A DNA stretch of 64,000 nt, from positions 62,001-126,000 of the forward strand of contig JAGCPD010000003.1 in NCBI GenBank assembly GCA_017645305.1, written 5' to 3'. This document shows, in pieces, positions 44,622-52,779 of the stretch. Numbering within the stretch: the stretch's first letter is position 1; each line of letters opens with the position of its first letter. The position numbers were made by a program, and so were the translations under genes. The DNA is from Bacteroidaceae bacterium. GTDB lineage: Bacteria; Bacteroidota; Bacteroidia; Bacteroidales; Bacteroidaceae. The notes under the pieces were generated by a model. The model made no database searches, was not told where the DNA came from, and saw only the letters and a list, made by a program, of their open reading frames with translations.

Positions 44622-44823
44622 CATCGGGTCTGAGGCCAGAAGGCTCTTTTCCAATATTATTTACTCAATCTCTGACACGAACTGCGACCTCGAATAAGAG
44701 AAAAAAGAGCATAATCTACAATCCGTTGGAGCTGCACTTTTTTTCATGCCCATAAATTAGTGCAGGCTCAGCAAGCAAGACGAAAGTAAACATATTTATT
44801 AATAACTAAAAGCATTAACAATT

Positions 44824-45513
44824 ATGAAAGCAAAAAGATTATTTTTCCTTGTCATGGCAATATGCTTTGCTAACGGACTGAGAGCGCAAAATCACACAGG
44901 TGTTTACACGCATGGAAGTGTTGGTAGAAGTAATACAGGTGAAACCATTACGGTACCAAAACAAGTGCTAAACGTGGAATTCTATGATAGCTATATAAAA
45001 GTCAATGGAAGTGAAGCAAAATTTATAGTTGAAAATGTTCTTCCTTCATCTACTAAAACAGTCACGCTAAGACCAGGTACTCGTGTTAAAATTTATCAGC
45101 AATATGTTGATGGTTTTGCTGTGAATTACTTGGTTGATTCAAATTATAACATGGAAGCTCTCTGGATGAAGAATCTTGGAAATAACAATTTTCTCAATTA
45201 TTTTTTTCCTATAGAAAAAGGAAATACGATGTCTTCTAATAACGTGGGAAGCTATAATGGGGGAAACTATGGAGGCGGTTATAGTGGAGGTTCCAGTGGT
45301 GGAAGCACAGGAAATTCAAGAACTGTTCCTCAGCAATCGGAAAAGAAGCGCAAGTATTGCGGAGTTTGCCATGGGTCAGGGAAATGTAACACCTGTAATG
45401 GTACTGGTTGGGTAACACGTATGGGCATGGGAAAAGACGGCTACTGTGCATCCTGTCCGAACCATAGTGGACGCTGCTCTGCCTGCAATGGTAGAGGCGA
45501 ATGGTATGAATAA
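44824..45513 (+). CDS. Secreted protein with DnaJ-type Cys-rich zinc cluster
   Basis: This 229-residue protein has a signal peptide (residues 1-22, ending LRAQ), a beta-rich domain (about 35-130), a Gly/Ser/Asn/Tyr-rich linker (about 140-172) and a C-terminal Cys-rich region with repeats CGVCHGSGKC, CNTCNGTG, CASCPNHSG and CSACNGRG. CxxCxGxG repeats are the zinc-binding signature of DnaJ cores, which are normally cytoplasmic. Here a secreted version lacks a J domain. A role in binding unfolded or metal-containing proteins outside the cytoplasm is only inferred. A hairpin at 45584-45610 follows. Confidence 0.75.
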   Translation: MKAKRLFFLVMAICFANGLRAQNHTGVYTHGSVGRSNTGETITVPKQVLNVEFYDSYIKVNGSEAKFIVENVLPSSTKTVTLRPGTRVKIYQQYVDGFAVNYLVDSNYNMEALWMKNLGNNNFLNYFFPIEKGNTMSSNNVGSYNGGNYGGGYSGGSSGGSTGNSRTVPQQSEKKRKYCGVCHGSGKCNTCNGTGWVTRMGMGKDGYCASCPNHSGRCSACNGRGEWYE

Positions 45514-45583
45514 AAGCAAATTACGACTCGCTATAAACAGAAAAGCAATAACCCAAGCTCCTTTGGTGCTTAAAAATTAGAGA

Positions 45584-45610
45584 GAGGGTGTGTCAATTAG
45601 GCACACCCTC
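45584..45610. terminator. Hairpin between convergent genes
   Basis: The perfect stem GAGGGTGTG/CACACCCTC may end transcription from both sides. T tracts are weak on either side. Confidence 0.5.
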
Positions 45611-45647
45611 ATCTCGTTCACTATTATTTGTTGATTCCTATAAAGTT

Positions 45648-46268
45648 CTATTGCTTATTATACTCCTCCACTGCCTCTAAGATACTGCACTTCATATCTT
45701 CCCAAGAGACATCCGCGAACATCTGCGGCATGGGGTTCTGCTCGGCATCTTCGAAATAAGTGAGGCTCAACATGGCACGATACTCAGAATACTCTGGATA
45801 CTTCTCGTTGTAAAAGCCCATTACTTGTGGTAAGCCGTACCGCTTGATGAGGAAATACATGTCAACGAAATCCTTGCGTGATCCCCTTCCTTGAATAGCA
45901 TTTATTTTCATCGCTGCAATATCCTTTGGCGAGGCTAAACGTAAGCCATCCTCAAGGATTGGGGCATCTATCCAAGGGTAACAGTCATAGCTGACAAAAT
46001 CGACCTTTATGCCACAAACACGATAGGTCTTAATCTTTGCCGTACACTTCTCTGGAATCGTCTGTCCTATTTGCTCTAAAACAGCAGTCGTTAAAGCAGT
46101 ATCTTCCTCTATGGTGCCGAACAAGTCCAAGTCTATGGAACTGCGATGACCAAACTGCAAAGCTAGGGCTGTACCTCCGACCAAGCGTGTTTCAGAGAAC
46201 AAAGGCTCTGCCATCAATCGCTTTAGGAGTTCCAAAGTGTCGGGTTGGATTGTCTCATATGATAGCAT
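45648..46268 (-). CDS. AbiEii-like nucleotidyltransferase (type IV toxin candidate)
   Basis: This 206-residue protein has the AbiEii/MNT-type signature LVGGTALALQFGHRSSIDLDLF, with the GG and DxD metal site of polymerase-beta-fold nucleotidyltransferases. The C-terminal part contains LASPKDIAAMKINAIQGRGSRKDF-type residues in separate pieces (SPKDIAAMKI, GRGSRKDFVD). AbiEii toxins transfer nucleotides to tRNA or GTP-related targets. Its start overlaps the partner gene by 46 bases. A relic of a second copy of its 3' end lies at 47621-47668. The partner is not a classic AbiEi, so toxin activity is uncertain. Confidence 0.85.
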   Translation of the reverse strand: MLSYETIQPDTLELLKRLMAEPLFSETRLVGGTALALQFGHRSSIDLDLFGTIEEDTALTTAVLEQIGQTIPEKCTAKIKTYRVCGIKVDFVSYDCYPWIDAPILEDGLRLASPKDIAAMKINAIQGRGSRKDFVDMYFLIKRYGLPQVMGFYNEKYPEYSEYRAMLSLTYFEDAEQNPMPQMFADVSWEDMKCSILEAVEEYNKQ

Positions 46269-46528
46269 CTGTATTCCTCCTTATTTGTATGCGATATGGC
46301 GCAGATAAATGACAAGCAAACGGGGTCGAGTGTTCGCAAGCCCTTACAAACCTCCACGATTTTCGGAAGCCCATAAATCTTGTTGATAAGCTTCCAGTCC
46401 TGCATCTGACCATACTCCAACACACGCTGAATCACGTATGCCGGATATTCGTTCAAGTCCAGCTTCGACTTGTCCGCGTCCCAAAACAAATACTTTGAGA
46501 ACTGGTCTATCATATTTGTGCTATCCAT
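46223..46528 (-). CDS. DUF6922-like partner of the AbiEii-like gene
   Basis: This 101-residue protein begins MDSTNMIDQFSKYLFWD and has the pattern DLNEYPAYVIQRVLEYG...DWKLINKIYG seen in small proteins encoded before nucleotidyltransferase genes in Bacteroidota (DUF6922-like, recalled and not searched). It would be the antitoxin or regulator of the pair. The ATG at 46528 is chosen because the minus-strand promoter of module copy 2 lies at 46553-46560. The two genes overlap by 46 bases, which implies coupled translation. Confidence 0.7.
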   Translation of the reverse strand: MDSTNMIDQFSKYLFWDADKSKLDLNEYPAYVIQRVLEYGQMQDWKLINKIYGLPKIVEVCKGLRTLDPVCLSFICAISHTNKEEYRCYHMRQSNPTLWNS

Positions 46529-46552
46529 CAGCGTGTTTTGTTGTTTCTTCTG

Positions 46553-46560
46553 CAAAGATA
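46553..46560 (-). promoter_or_regulatory. Promoter -7 element of AbiEii-like operon
   Basis: The minus strand reads TATCTTTG, 25 bases before the ATG at 46528. Confidence 0.6.
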
Positions 46561-46666
46561 CGGATTTTAGACGAAACGAAGCAATATAACGCCTGAAAAT
46601 TGAATAAAAAGGGAACAAATTATTAGAAAAGTAGTGCTGTGAAGGATGATATTACAATAAAAGTTG

Positions 46667-46674
46667 TATATTTG
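46667..46674 (+). promoter_or_regulatory. Promoter -7 element of secreted protein gene
   Basis: TATATTTG lies about 100 bases before the ATG at 46772. Confidence 0.5.
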
Positions 46675-46771
46675 CATCGGGTCTGAGGGGTCTGAGGCCA
46701 GAGGGCTCTTTTCCAATACATATTGATTAATAGACTCTCATTGATTAACATACTCTTAATTTATAAACAGA

Positions 46772-47605
46772 ATGAAAAAAACCATCCTTGCATTGCTGCT
46801 TGTCTCCTTTGCTGTCGGAGCTGCGGCACAGACAGAAAATCCTCGCGGCATTTACAGACTGATGACGATCGTCGGCAAAAACGGCGAAGTGAACTCCCCC
46901 TTCCACCAGTACAAGGTCTGCACTGACAGCCTGACACTCATGGTTTCTTTCGGGCGGAACGGGACATTCAATATCAACAACAACGACCACATGGTCTTCA
47001 ACTACACGGGCGACCAGCCGAAGTCGGAGAACGACAAGAGCATCTTGATTTATGACAGCAATGCCGAGCACTTCACGTTGAAATGGTGGAGCGACTATCC
47101 CTATCACATGATTTTCCCCAAAAACGACTGGTGCACAGAGAAGTACAAGTCGGGAGAATATACGGAAGAGAGTCGTATTGCTTTCGACGCAATGACAGGC
47201 AAGGCGGAAGTTGACACAAGCAATCCTTTGTCAGGCGTATGGCGTGCCATTGGGTTTGTGGATGAGTTGCGCGATGTCAAGAAGGAACTGCCCAAGCTGC
47301 ATGACGGGTATCCTAAGAGCAGGTATTTCAACAACTTCTTCATCTTCTCTCCGAAGAACCTGGTGTTGGCATCGAGTGCAGGTGGCACCGTTTGTGATGT
47401 TACCTATGATGGTAAAAAGTCATTCAAGACAGGAAGTAAGACCTCCCAGATAAAGTGGCTTTCGAAAGACCGAATTGCCATAGAAGAGAAGATTGACTAT
47501 CGCACGGACTGGCGGATACTGGAGCGCGTCACCGATGGGCAGACACCAATGAGCTGCATCATCAGCCAGTATATACAAGGAGTAGCGCCACGGGCACTCC
47601 GTTAA
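46772..47605 (+). CDS. Secreted protein, DUF4488-like
   Basis: This 277-residue protein has a signal peptide (residues 1-20, GAAAQ). Two similar halves follow, beginning RGIYRLMTIVG and SGVWRAIGFVDELRDV, each opening with a Gly-x-Tyr/Trp strand as in lipocalin-like beta barrels. Segments SILIYDSNAEHFTLKWW and FPKNDWCTEKY recall DUF4488 of gut Bacteroidota; the assignment is from memory. The ligand is unknown. The gene lies behind promoter module copy 2. Confidence 0.65.
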   Translation: MKKTILALLLVSFAVGAAAQTENPRGIYRLMTIVGKNGEVNSPFHQYKVCTDSLTLMVSFGRNGTFNINNNDHMVFNYTGDQPKSENDKSILIYDSNAEHFTLKWWSDYPYHMIFPKNDWCTEKYKSGEYTEESRIAFDAMTGKAEVDTSNPLSGVWRAIGFVDELRDVKKELPKLHDGYPKSRYFNNFFIFSPKNLVLASSAGGTVCDVTYDGKKSFKTGSKTSQIKWLSKDRIAIEEKIDYRTDWRILERVTDGQTPMSCIISQYIQGVAPRALR

Positions 47606-47620
47606 ACAAATACAAGAAGA

Positions 47621-47668
47621 CTCACCTCTTTCCAAGATACATCCGCAAACATTTGCGGCATTGGGTTG
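47621..47668 (-). pseudogene. Relic of an AbiEii-like gene 3' end
   Basis: The minus strand encodes NPMPQMFADVSWKEV and then runs into a stop. This matches NPMPQMFADVSWEDM near the C-terminus of the intact protein encoded at 45648-46268, with good nucleotide identity over about 45 bases. No upstream coding sequence remains, so it is a decayed fragment of a second copy. Confidence 0.75.
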
Positions 47669-47733
47669 ATATTATCATGGGGCCTTCCGTTCGGAAAAAC
47701 CTGTATAAATTTGTTTTATTACTCACTTATTCG

Positions 47734-47741
47734 TACCTTTG
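47734..47741 (+). promoter_or_regulatory. Promoter -7 element of S9 peptidase gene
   Basis: TACCTTTG places transcription start near 47748 and so restricts the start codon to 47753 or 47771. Confidence 0.55.
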
Positions 47742-47770
47742 CAAATGAAAACATGCAAAGACAACGAACC

Positions 47771-50257
47771 ATGACTTACCTCAATCAGTTCCACAAGAAA
47801 GCGACGAAGTGTAATATACTATTATCCCTGCTCTTTCTGCCGCTGGTGATGGCAGCGGAAACAATAGACGTCAACAAGATTCGTCTGGCTGGGCCCTATC
47901 CTGTTGCCAAGCCTTTTATGACGGATACACTCGATACGGAAGGCAAACCGATTGACCTGGATGAGGTCTATATGGAGAGCCCCCTCCCAACCTCCCCCAG
48001 GGGGGAGGAGAAAAGTATCCCGCTTCCCATCGACGGTGAGGGGTTCTACACGGCTTCTTTTACCATGCAGAACACGGGCTTTGCCAAGGGGAAGGTCAAT
48101 GTGAAATGCGAGAGCAAGCACAAGCTCTTCATTGACAGAAACGAGCAGGGCGGCGACTTCGAACTGGTCCCAGGGCGACATGAAGTAAGCATCAAACTGC
48201 TTCGTAAAGGCGATACTCCTGATACGCTTCGCCTCTCTATCGAAAGTGAGCAGCCCATTGAAGTTAATCCCGAGGGCAAGCGCTACTGGACGAATGCCGA
48301 CATGATGCACGGCGAGCGCATCAATGGCGTAGAACTCTCCAGTTCGGCGAAATACGCCCGCATCCGCAAAAGCATCACCTACAAGGGCGGCGAGACAGGA
48401 AGCAAGGATATCTTCATCGACCTTGCAACAGGCAAGGAATTCAATCTCGACGGTTTCCAATACTGGTTGCCAGAAGGTGACCGTTATCTTCGTTCTTATC
48501 GCGAGACTGAGGGTACTTGGTGCTACGAAACGGTGGACATAAAGACAGGCGAAAAGACATTTGTCGGCAAATACACAGGCAAAGGACACGCCTATCCGAC
48601 CAAGGACTTGAAGCATTTCCTCGTGACCATCGAAGAGAAGGTTCCAGAGGAGAAGAACAAGGAGGTGCATCAAATCCTTGAACCCGACGACCGTCAACCC
48701 GGCTATCGCAACCGCCGCAACTACTCGCTCTATGACATCGAAACCGGCATCACGACACCCATCACCAAAGGCGCTCGCAATGTCTATGTCATTCCTAACA
48801 AGGACGCGAGCCGCTTTCTTGTCTCTATTTACACGGAAAAACTGACGGAACGTCCTTTCGAGTTCACCGACCTGCTCCTGCTCGACGCAGCCACAGGAAA
48901 GGTTGATACACTGGTTCGCCATGATGGCTTCATCAGCTCGTTCCAGTTCTCGCCTGACGGGAGATATGTCTCTCTGACAGGAAGCCCGGAGGCATTGGGG
49001 GGCATCGGCAACACACTGCCGGGGGACAAAATACCCAGCAGCTATGAGTACGAGTTGTTCCTCATCGACCTACAGACAAAAGAAAAGCGTTGTCTGACAC
49101 GCGACTTCGACCCGTCTGTCACTGGGTATCAATGGTCGGAACAGGACGGCATGATTTATGCGCTGTGTGAGAACCGCGACACAAAGAGCCTCTACCGAAT
49201 CAATCCCAACAGCCCCCTCCCAACCTCCCCCAAGGGGGAGATAGAGAAGGTCTTACTCTCTGAACCTTATATATATAGTAGCTTCAGCCTTGCGAAAGAG
49301 AAGCCTTTCCTGGCTTACATAGGCGAGAGCAGCATGAGCACAGACCGGTGTTGGCTTCGCGACCTCAAGACAGGAAAGGAACGTGTGCTTTGCGACCTCA
49401 ATCCTACTCGACTCAAGGACATTCAGCTTGGCGAATGTCGCGACTGGAACTTCAAGGCAGAGCGTGGTGATACAATTTATGGTTGCTACTACTTGCCACC
49501 TTTCTTCGACGAGACGAAGCAATACCCGATGCTTGTCTATTACTATGGCGGTTGCTCGCCTGTTGGACGCTTGCTCGACAGCTACTACAACTATCAGGAA
49601 TGGGCAGCAATGGGCTATGTGGTCTATGTGATTCAGCCTTCAGGTTGCAGCGGCTTCGGTCAGGAATTTGCCTCTCGGCACGTCAATGCCTACGGTGACT
49701 ACACAGCCGACGACATCATTCAGGGCACTAAGCAGTTCTGCAAGGAGCACCCATACGTGAACGAGAAAAAGATTGGTTGCATGGGGGCAAGCTACGGCGG
49801 TTTTATGACGATGTACCTGCAAACCGTGACCGACATCTTTGCCGCTGCCATGAGTCATGCCGGTATCAGCAATCCTGCCAGCTATTGGGGCTACGGTTAT
49901 TGGGGATATTCCTATAGCACGACCTCTGCGGCACATTCCTATCCCTGGAACAATATGGAGCTTTACAGTGGACACGCCCCGCTCTTCAATGCCGATAAGG
50001 TACACACGCCCATCCTCTTCATGCACGGCGGCGCAGACACCAACGTACCTATCAACGAGAGCATACAGATGTTTACAGCCCTCAAGTTGCTTGGCAGAGA
50101 GTGTGCCTTCATCACAGTCGAAGGCGAGAACCATCACATCCTGAACTACGACAAGCGCATCCGTTGGCACGACAGCATCATGGCTTGGTTTGCAAAGTGG
50201 CTACAGGACGACCCAACTTGGTGGAACACGATGTATCCTGAGAAAAATTTGAAGTGA
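47771..50257 (+). CDS. S9 family (prolyl oligopeptidase/DPP-like) serine peptidase
   Basis: This 828-residue secreted peptidase has a signal peptide (hydrophobic about 14-30, ending MAAE), a long beta-propeller region (about 170-570) and a C-terminal alpha/beta-hydrolase domain. The catalytic triad is visible as Ser674 in GASYGGF, Asp756 in HGGADTN and His788 in GENHHIL. It probably trims peptides in the periplasm. Two in-frame copies of a palindromic repeat encode SPLPTSPRGEE (residues 70-80) and SPLPTSPKGE (481-490), which are not part of the family fold. ATG 47771 or 47753 are both possible. It is coupled to mutS2. Confidence 0.9.
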   Translation: MTYLNQFHKKATKCNILLSLLFLPLVMAAETIDVNKIRLAGPYPVAKPFMTDTLDTEGKPIDLDEVYMESPLPTSPRGEEKSIPLPIDGEGFYTASFTMQNTGFAKGKVNVKCESKHKLFIDRNEQGGDFELVPGRHEVSIKLLRKGDTPDTLRLSIESEQPIEVNPEGKRYWTNADMMHGERINGVELSSSAKYARIRKSITYKGGETGSKDIFIDLATGKEFNLDGFQYWLPEGDRYLRSYRETEGTWCYETVDIKTGEKTFVGKYTGKGHAYPTKDLKHFLVTIEEKVPEEKNKEVHQILEPDDRQPGYRNRRNYSLYDIETGITTPITKGARNVYVIPNKDASRFLVSIYTEKLTERPFEFTDLLLLDAATGKVDTLVRHDGFISSFQFSPDGRYVSLTGSPEALGGIGNTLPGDKIPSSYEYELFLIDLQTKEKRCLTRDFDPSVTGYQWSEQDGMIYALCENRDTKSLYRINPNSPLPTSPKGEIEKVLLSEPYIYSSFSLAKEKPFLAYIGESSMSTDRCWLRDLKTGKERVLCDLNPTRLKDIQLGECRDWNFKAERGDTIYGCYYLPPFFDETKQYPMLVYYYGGCSPVGRLLDSYYNYQEWAAMGYVVYVIQPSGCSGFGQEFASRHVNAYGDYTADDIIQGTKQFCKEHPYVNEKKIGCMGASYGGFMTMYLQTVTDIFAAAMSHAGISNPASYWGYGYWGYSYSTTSAAHSYPWNNMELYSGHAPLFNADKVHTPILFMHGGADTNVPINESIQMFTALKLLGRECAFITVEGENHHILNYDKRIRWHDSIMAWFAKWLQDDPTWWNTMYPEKNLK
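47978..48010. repeat. In-frame palindromic repeat, S9 copy 1
   Basis: Thirty-three bases (11 codons) built from CCCCTCCCAACC, then CTCCCCC, then a complementary GGGGGAG. The hairpin core is CTCCCCC with GGGGGAG. It keeps the frame and adds Ser-Pro-Leu-Pro-Thr-Ser-Pro-Arg-Gly-Glu-Glu. Confidence 0.88.
49211..49240. repeat. In-frame palindromic repeat, S9 copy 2
   Basis: Thirty bases (10 codons) nearly identical to the copy at 47978, encoding Ser-Pro-Leu-Pro-Thr-Ser-Pro-Lys-Gly-Glu within the propeller domain. Confidence 0.88.
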
Positions 50258-50262
50258 TTCGT

Positions 50263-52779
50263 ATGATTTACCCCAATCATTTTGAGCAGAAGATAGGTTT
50301 CTCAGAGATACGGCAACTACTTACAAATCACTGTTTGAGCACACTGGGACAAAGTCGTGTTGAACAGATGACGTTCCTCACGAATGCCGAGGAAATCCGC
50401 ATTCTTCATCAGCAGACATACGAATTTCGGAAGATTATGGCCGAGATGTCCGAACTTCCAGAACAGGACTTCTTCGACCTCCGTCCTACCATACATCGCA
50501 TACGCATCAAGGGTGTACACCTTGACGAAAAGGAACTTCACAATCTATACCTTTCTTTGCGTACACTTCATTCATGGATTAGCATTCTCCGCAAAGAAGA
50601 GGAAGGTGAAATGCCCCTTTACCCTACCCTACATACACTTACAGATGGCGTTTTTACCTTTCATTCTGTTACCAAACGTGCAGAACAAATACTTGACCGC
50701 TACGGACGCATCCGTGACAATGCCACCCCAGAACTGGCAAACATCAGACAAGAACTGCACCGGCACGAAGGCACGGTAAGCCGTACACTTAACAAGATTA
50801 TGAAGGCTGCTCAGGCTGAGGGTTGGGTCGATAAGGATGTGGTTCCCACACTCCGCGACGGTCGCCTTGTCATCCCTGCCCCCCCCGCCATGAAACGCAA
50901 GCTTAAAGGCATTATCCACGACGAGAGTTCAACGGGTAAGACCGTATTCATAGAGCCGGCCGAGGTAGTGGAAGTCAACAATCACATTCGCGAACTTGAG
51001 GCAGAGGAGAAACGCGAGATTATCCGCATCCTCAAGGATTTTACAGAACTCCTCCGCCCCAACATACCGGAACTGGTGCGCGGATACGAATTTCTTGCCG
51101 ATGTGGAATTTGTGCGTGCCAAGGCACATCTGGCCGAACAGATAGGCGGTGTCTCGCCCCAAATCGAAACCAGTCCGCTTATCGACTGGACGCTTGCCCA
51201 ACACCCCCTTCTGGCACTTACCCTCAAGAAACAAGGCAAGAAGGTAGTTCCCCTTGAGATAGAGCTGAACCGGAAACAGCGCATCCTGGTCATCAGCGGT
51301 CCCAATGCAGGCGGCAAAAGTGTCTGCCTAAAAACGGTAGGACTGCTGCAGTATATGCTGCAATGCGGACTTGCCGTACCTATGGGTGAAAATTCCCGGT
51401 GCGGCACCTTCCAGGATATATTCATAGATATTGGTGACGAGCAGAGCATAGAAGACGACCTCAGCACCTACAGCAGCCATCTGCTGAACATGAAGAACAT
51501 GATGCGCAAATGCAATCCGCACAGCCTTTTGCTCATTGACGAGTTTGGAGGGGGTACAGAACCCACTATCGGAGGCGCTATTGCCGAAGCCGTGCTGCGC
51601 CGTTTTGTCAAACAGGGTACCTTTGGTATTATCACCACTCACTACCAGAACCTGAAGCACTATGCCGAGGATACCCCGGGAGTGGTTAACGGAGCCATGC
51701 TCTATGACCGTCACCGCATGGAAGCACTCTTCCAATTGCAAATAGGAAACCCGGGCAGTAGCTTTGCCGTAGAAATAGCTCGTAAGATCGGTATTCCAGA
51801 AGAGGTAATAGCCGATGCCACAGAACTGGTAGGAAAAGACTATGTCAATGCCGACAAGTATCTGCTTGATATTACCCGCGACAAACGCTATTGGGAAGGC
51901 AAACGGCAGACCATACACTCGCAGGAAAAGCAAATGGAGAGCACCATAGCGCGTTATGAGAAGGAAATGGCCGAACTCAAGGAGAAACGCAAGGAAATAA
52001 TCCGCGAAGCCAAGAAACAAGCGGAACAGATTCTGCAGGAAAGCAATGCCATTATAGAAAATACCATACGCGAGATAAAGGAGACACAGGCTGAGAAAGA
52101 GCGTACCCGAAAGGCAAGGCAGGAGATAGATGATTTCCGCGCACGGCTTGAAGAGGAACAGCTGCATGAACACGACGAGATGATAGAGCGCAAAATGCAA
52201 CAGATTCAGGAGCGTCGTAAACGTAAGCAAGAGCGCAAGGAACAGCAGAAAAACCAGCCTGCCACAACTTCTGAAAGCAAAACAAATATTTCCGGAACTG
52301 ACGTGCCAACCTTCCAGAAGGGTGATACCGTAAGACTAAAGGGACAGACTTCCGTGGGCGTAATAGAAGATATAAACGGACAAAAAGCCACCGTTACCTT
52401 TGGTATGATGCGCACCAGAGTGGACCTGTCACGTCTGCAACATTCCACAGCAAAGGAGAAAGATGACAACACCGTTCATATTGTTTCCTTTGTAGGCAGA
52501 GAAACGCAGAATCAGGTTCGCGAAAAGCACCTCAATTTCCAACAGGAGATAGACGTGCGAGGAATGCGTGGCGAGGAAGCCCTGCAGGCCGTTACCTATT
52601 TTATAGACGATGCCATAATGGTAGGTGCCAGTCGTGTACGCATTCTGCACGGAACAGGTTCAGGAATCCTGCGGCAGCTTATTCGACAGTATCTACAGAC
52701 CGTTCCCAGTGTCTCCTCTGCACACGACGAACATGTTCAGTTTGGCGGTGCCGGCATCACAGTAGTCGAACTTTCTTAA
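50263..52779 (+). CDS. mutS2: Endonuclease MutS2
   Basis: MutS2 is an ATPase-nuclease that suppresses recombination and rescues collided ribosomes. The 838-residue protein has the MutS core and lever (1-310), the ATPase with Walker A GPNAGGKS and Walker [13 protein letters not shown], a long charged coiled coil (about 515-660), a KOW-like segment ([18 protein letters not shown]) and the C-terminal Smr nuclease domain with [11 protein letters not shown] and LHGTGSG. Domain order and length are standard. The ATG at 50263 is preferred; an in-frame GTG at 50254 overlaps the S9 stop. Confidence 0.96.
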   Translation: MIYPNHFEQKIGFSEIRQLLTNHCLSTLGQSRVEQMTFLTNAEEIRILHQQTYEFRKIMAEMSELPEQDFFDLRPTIHRIRIKGVHLDEKELHNLYLSLRTLHSWISILRKEEEGEMPLYPTLHTLTDGVFTFHSVTKRAEQILDRYGRIRDNATPELANIRQELHRHEGTVSRTLNKIMKAAQAEGWVDKDVVPTLRDGRLVIPAPPAMKRKLKGIIHDESSTGKTVFIEPAEVVEVNNHIRELEAEEKREIIRILKDFTELLRPNIPELVRGYEFLADVEFVRAKAHLAEQIGGVSPQIETSPLIDWTLAQHPLLALTLKKQGKKVVPLEIELNRKQRILVISGPNAGGKSVCLKTVGLLQYMLQCGLAVPMGENSRCGTFQDIFIDIGDEQSIEDDLSTYSSHLLNMKNMMRKCNPHSLLLIDEFGGGTEPTIGGAIAEAVLRRFVKQGTFGIITTHYQNLKHYAEDTPGVVNGAMLYDRHRMEALFQLQIGNPGSSFAVEIARKIGIPEEVIADATELVGKDYVNADKYLLDITRDKRYWEGKRQTIHSQEKQMESTIARYEKEMAELKEKRKEIIREAKKQAEQILQESNAIIENTIREIKETQAEKERTRKARQEIDDFRARLEEEQLHEHDEMIERKMQQIQERRKRKQERKEQQKNQPATTSESKTNISGTDVPTFQKGDTVRLKGQTSVGVIEDINGQKATVTFGMMRTRVDLSRLQHSTAKEKDDNTVHIVSFVGRETQNQVREKHLNFQQEIDVRGMRGEEALQAVTYFIDDAIMVGASRVRILHGTGSGILRQLIRQYLQTVPSVSSAHDEHVQFGGAGITVVELS

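Larger units (their letters stand above)
44491..44656. repeat. Duplicated divergent-promoter module, copy 1
   Basis: This 166-base segment is about 95 percent identical to 46544-46718. Each copy has a leftward TATCTTTG near its left end and a rightward TATATTTG near its right end. Confidence 0.92.
44061..44823. other. Repeat-rich 760-bp intergenic region
   Basis: No gene is supported. It holds CTCTAA/CTCCCGCA repeats (44130-44220), an inverted pair CTCTAATACTTCTC (44176-44189) with GAGAAGTATTAGAG (44445-44458), a long hairpin (44296-44338), promoter module copy 1 (44491-44656) and a leader of about 200 bases for the gene at 44824. Confidence 0.7.
46544..46718. repeat. Duplicated divergent-promoter module, copy 2
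   Basis: This 175-base copy matches 44491-44656 with a few substitutions and an extra nine bases caused by duplication of GTCTGAGG. It lies between the AbiEii-like operon (left) and a secreted protein gene (right). Confidence 0.92.

Noticed and set aside
44491..46718. Insertion sequence bounded by the 166/175-base repeats
   Set aside because: No transposase gene and no terminal inverted repeats were found; the repeats contain promoters and are better seen as a duplicated regulatory module.
47822..48922. 366-codon minus-strand open frame opposite the S9 peptidase
   Set aside because: It is a shadow frame; the plus strand carries an intact conserved peptidase.
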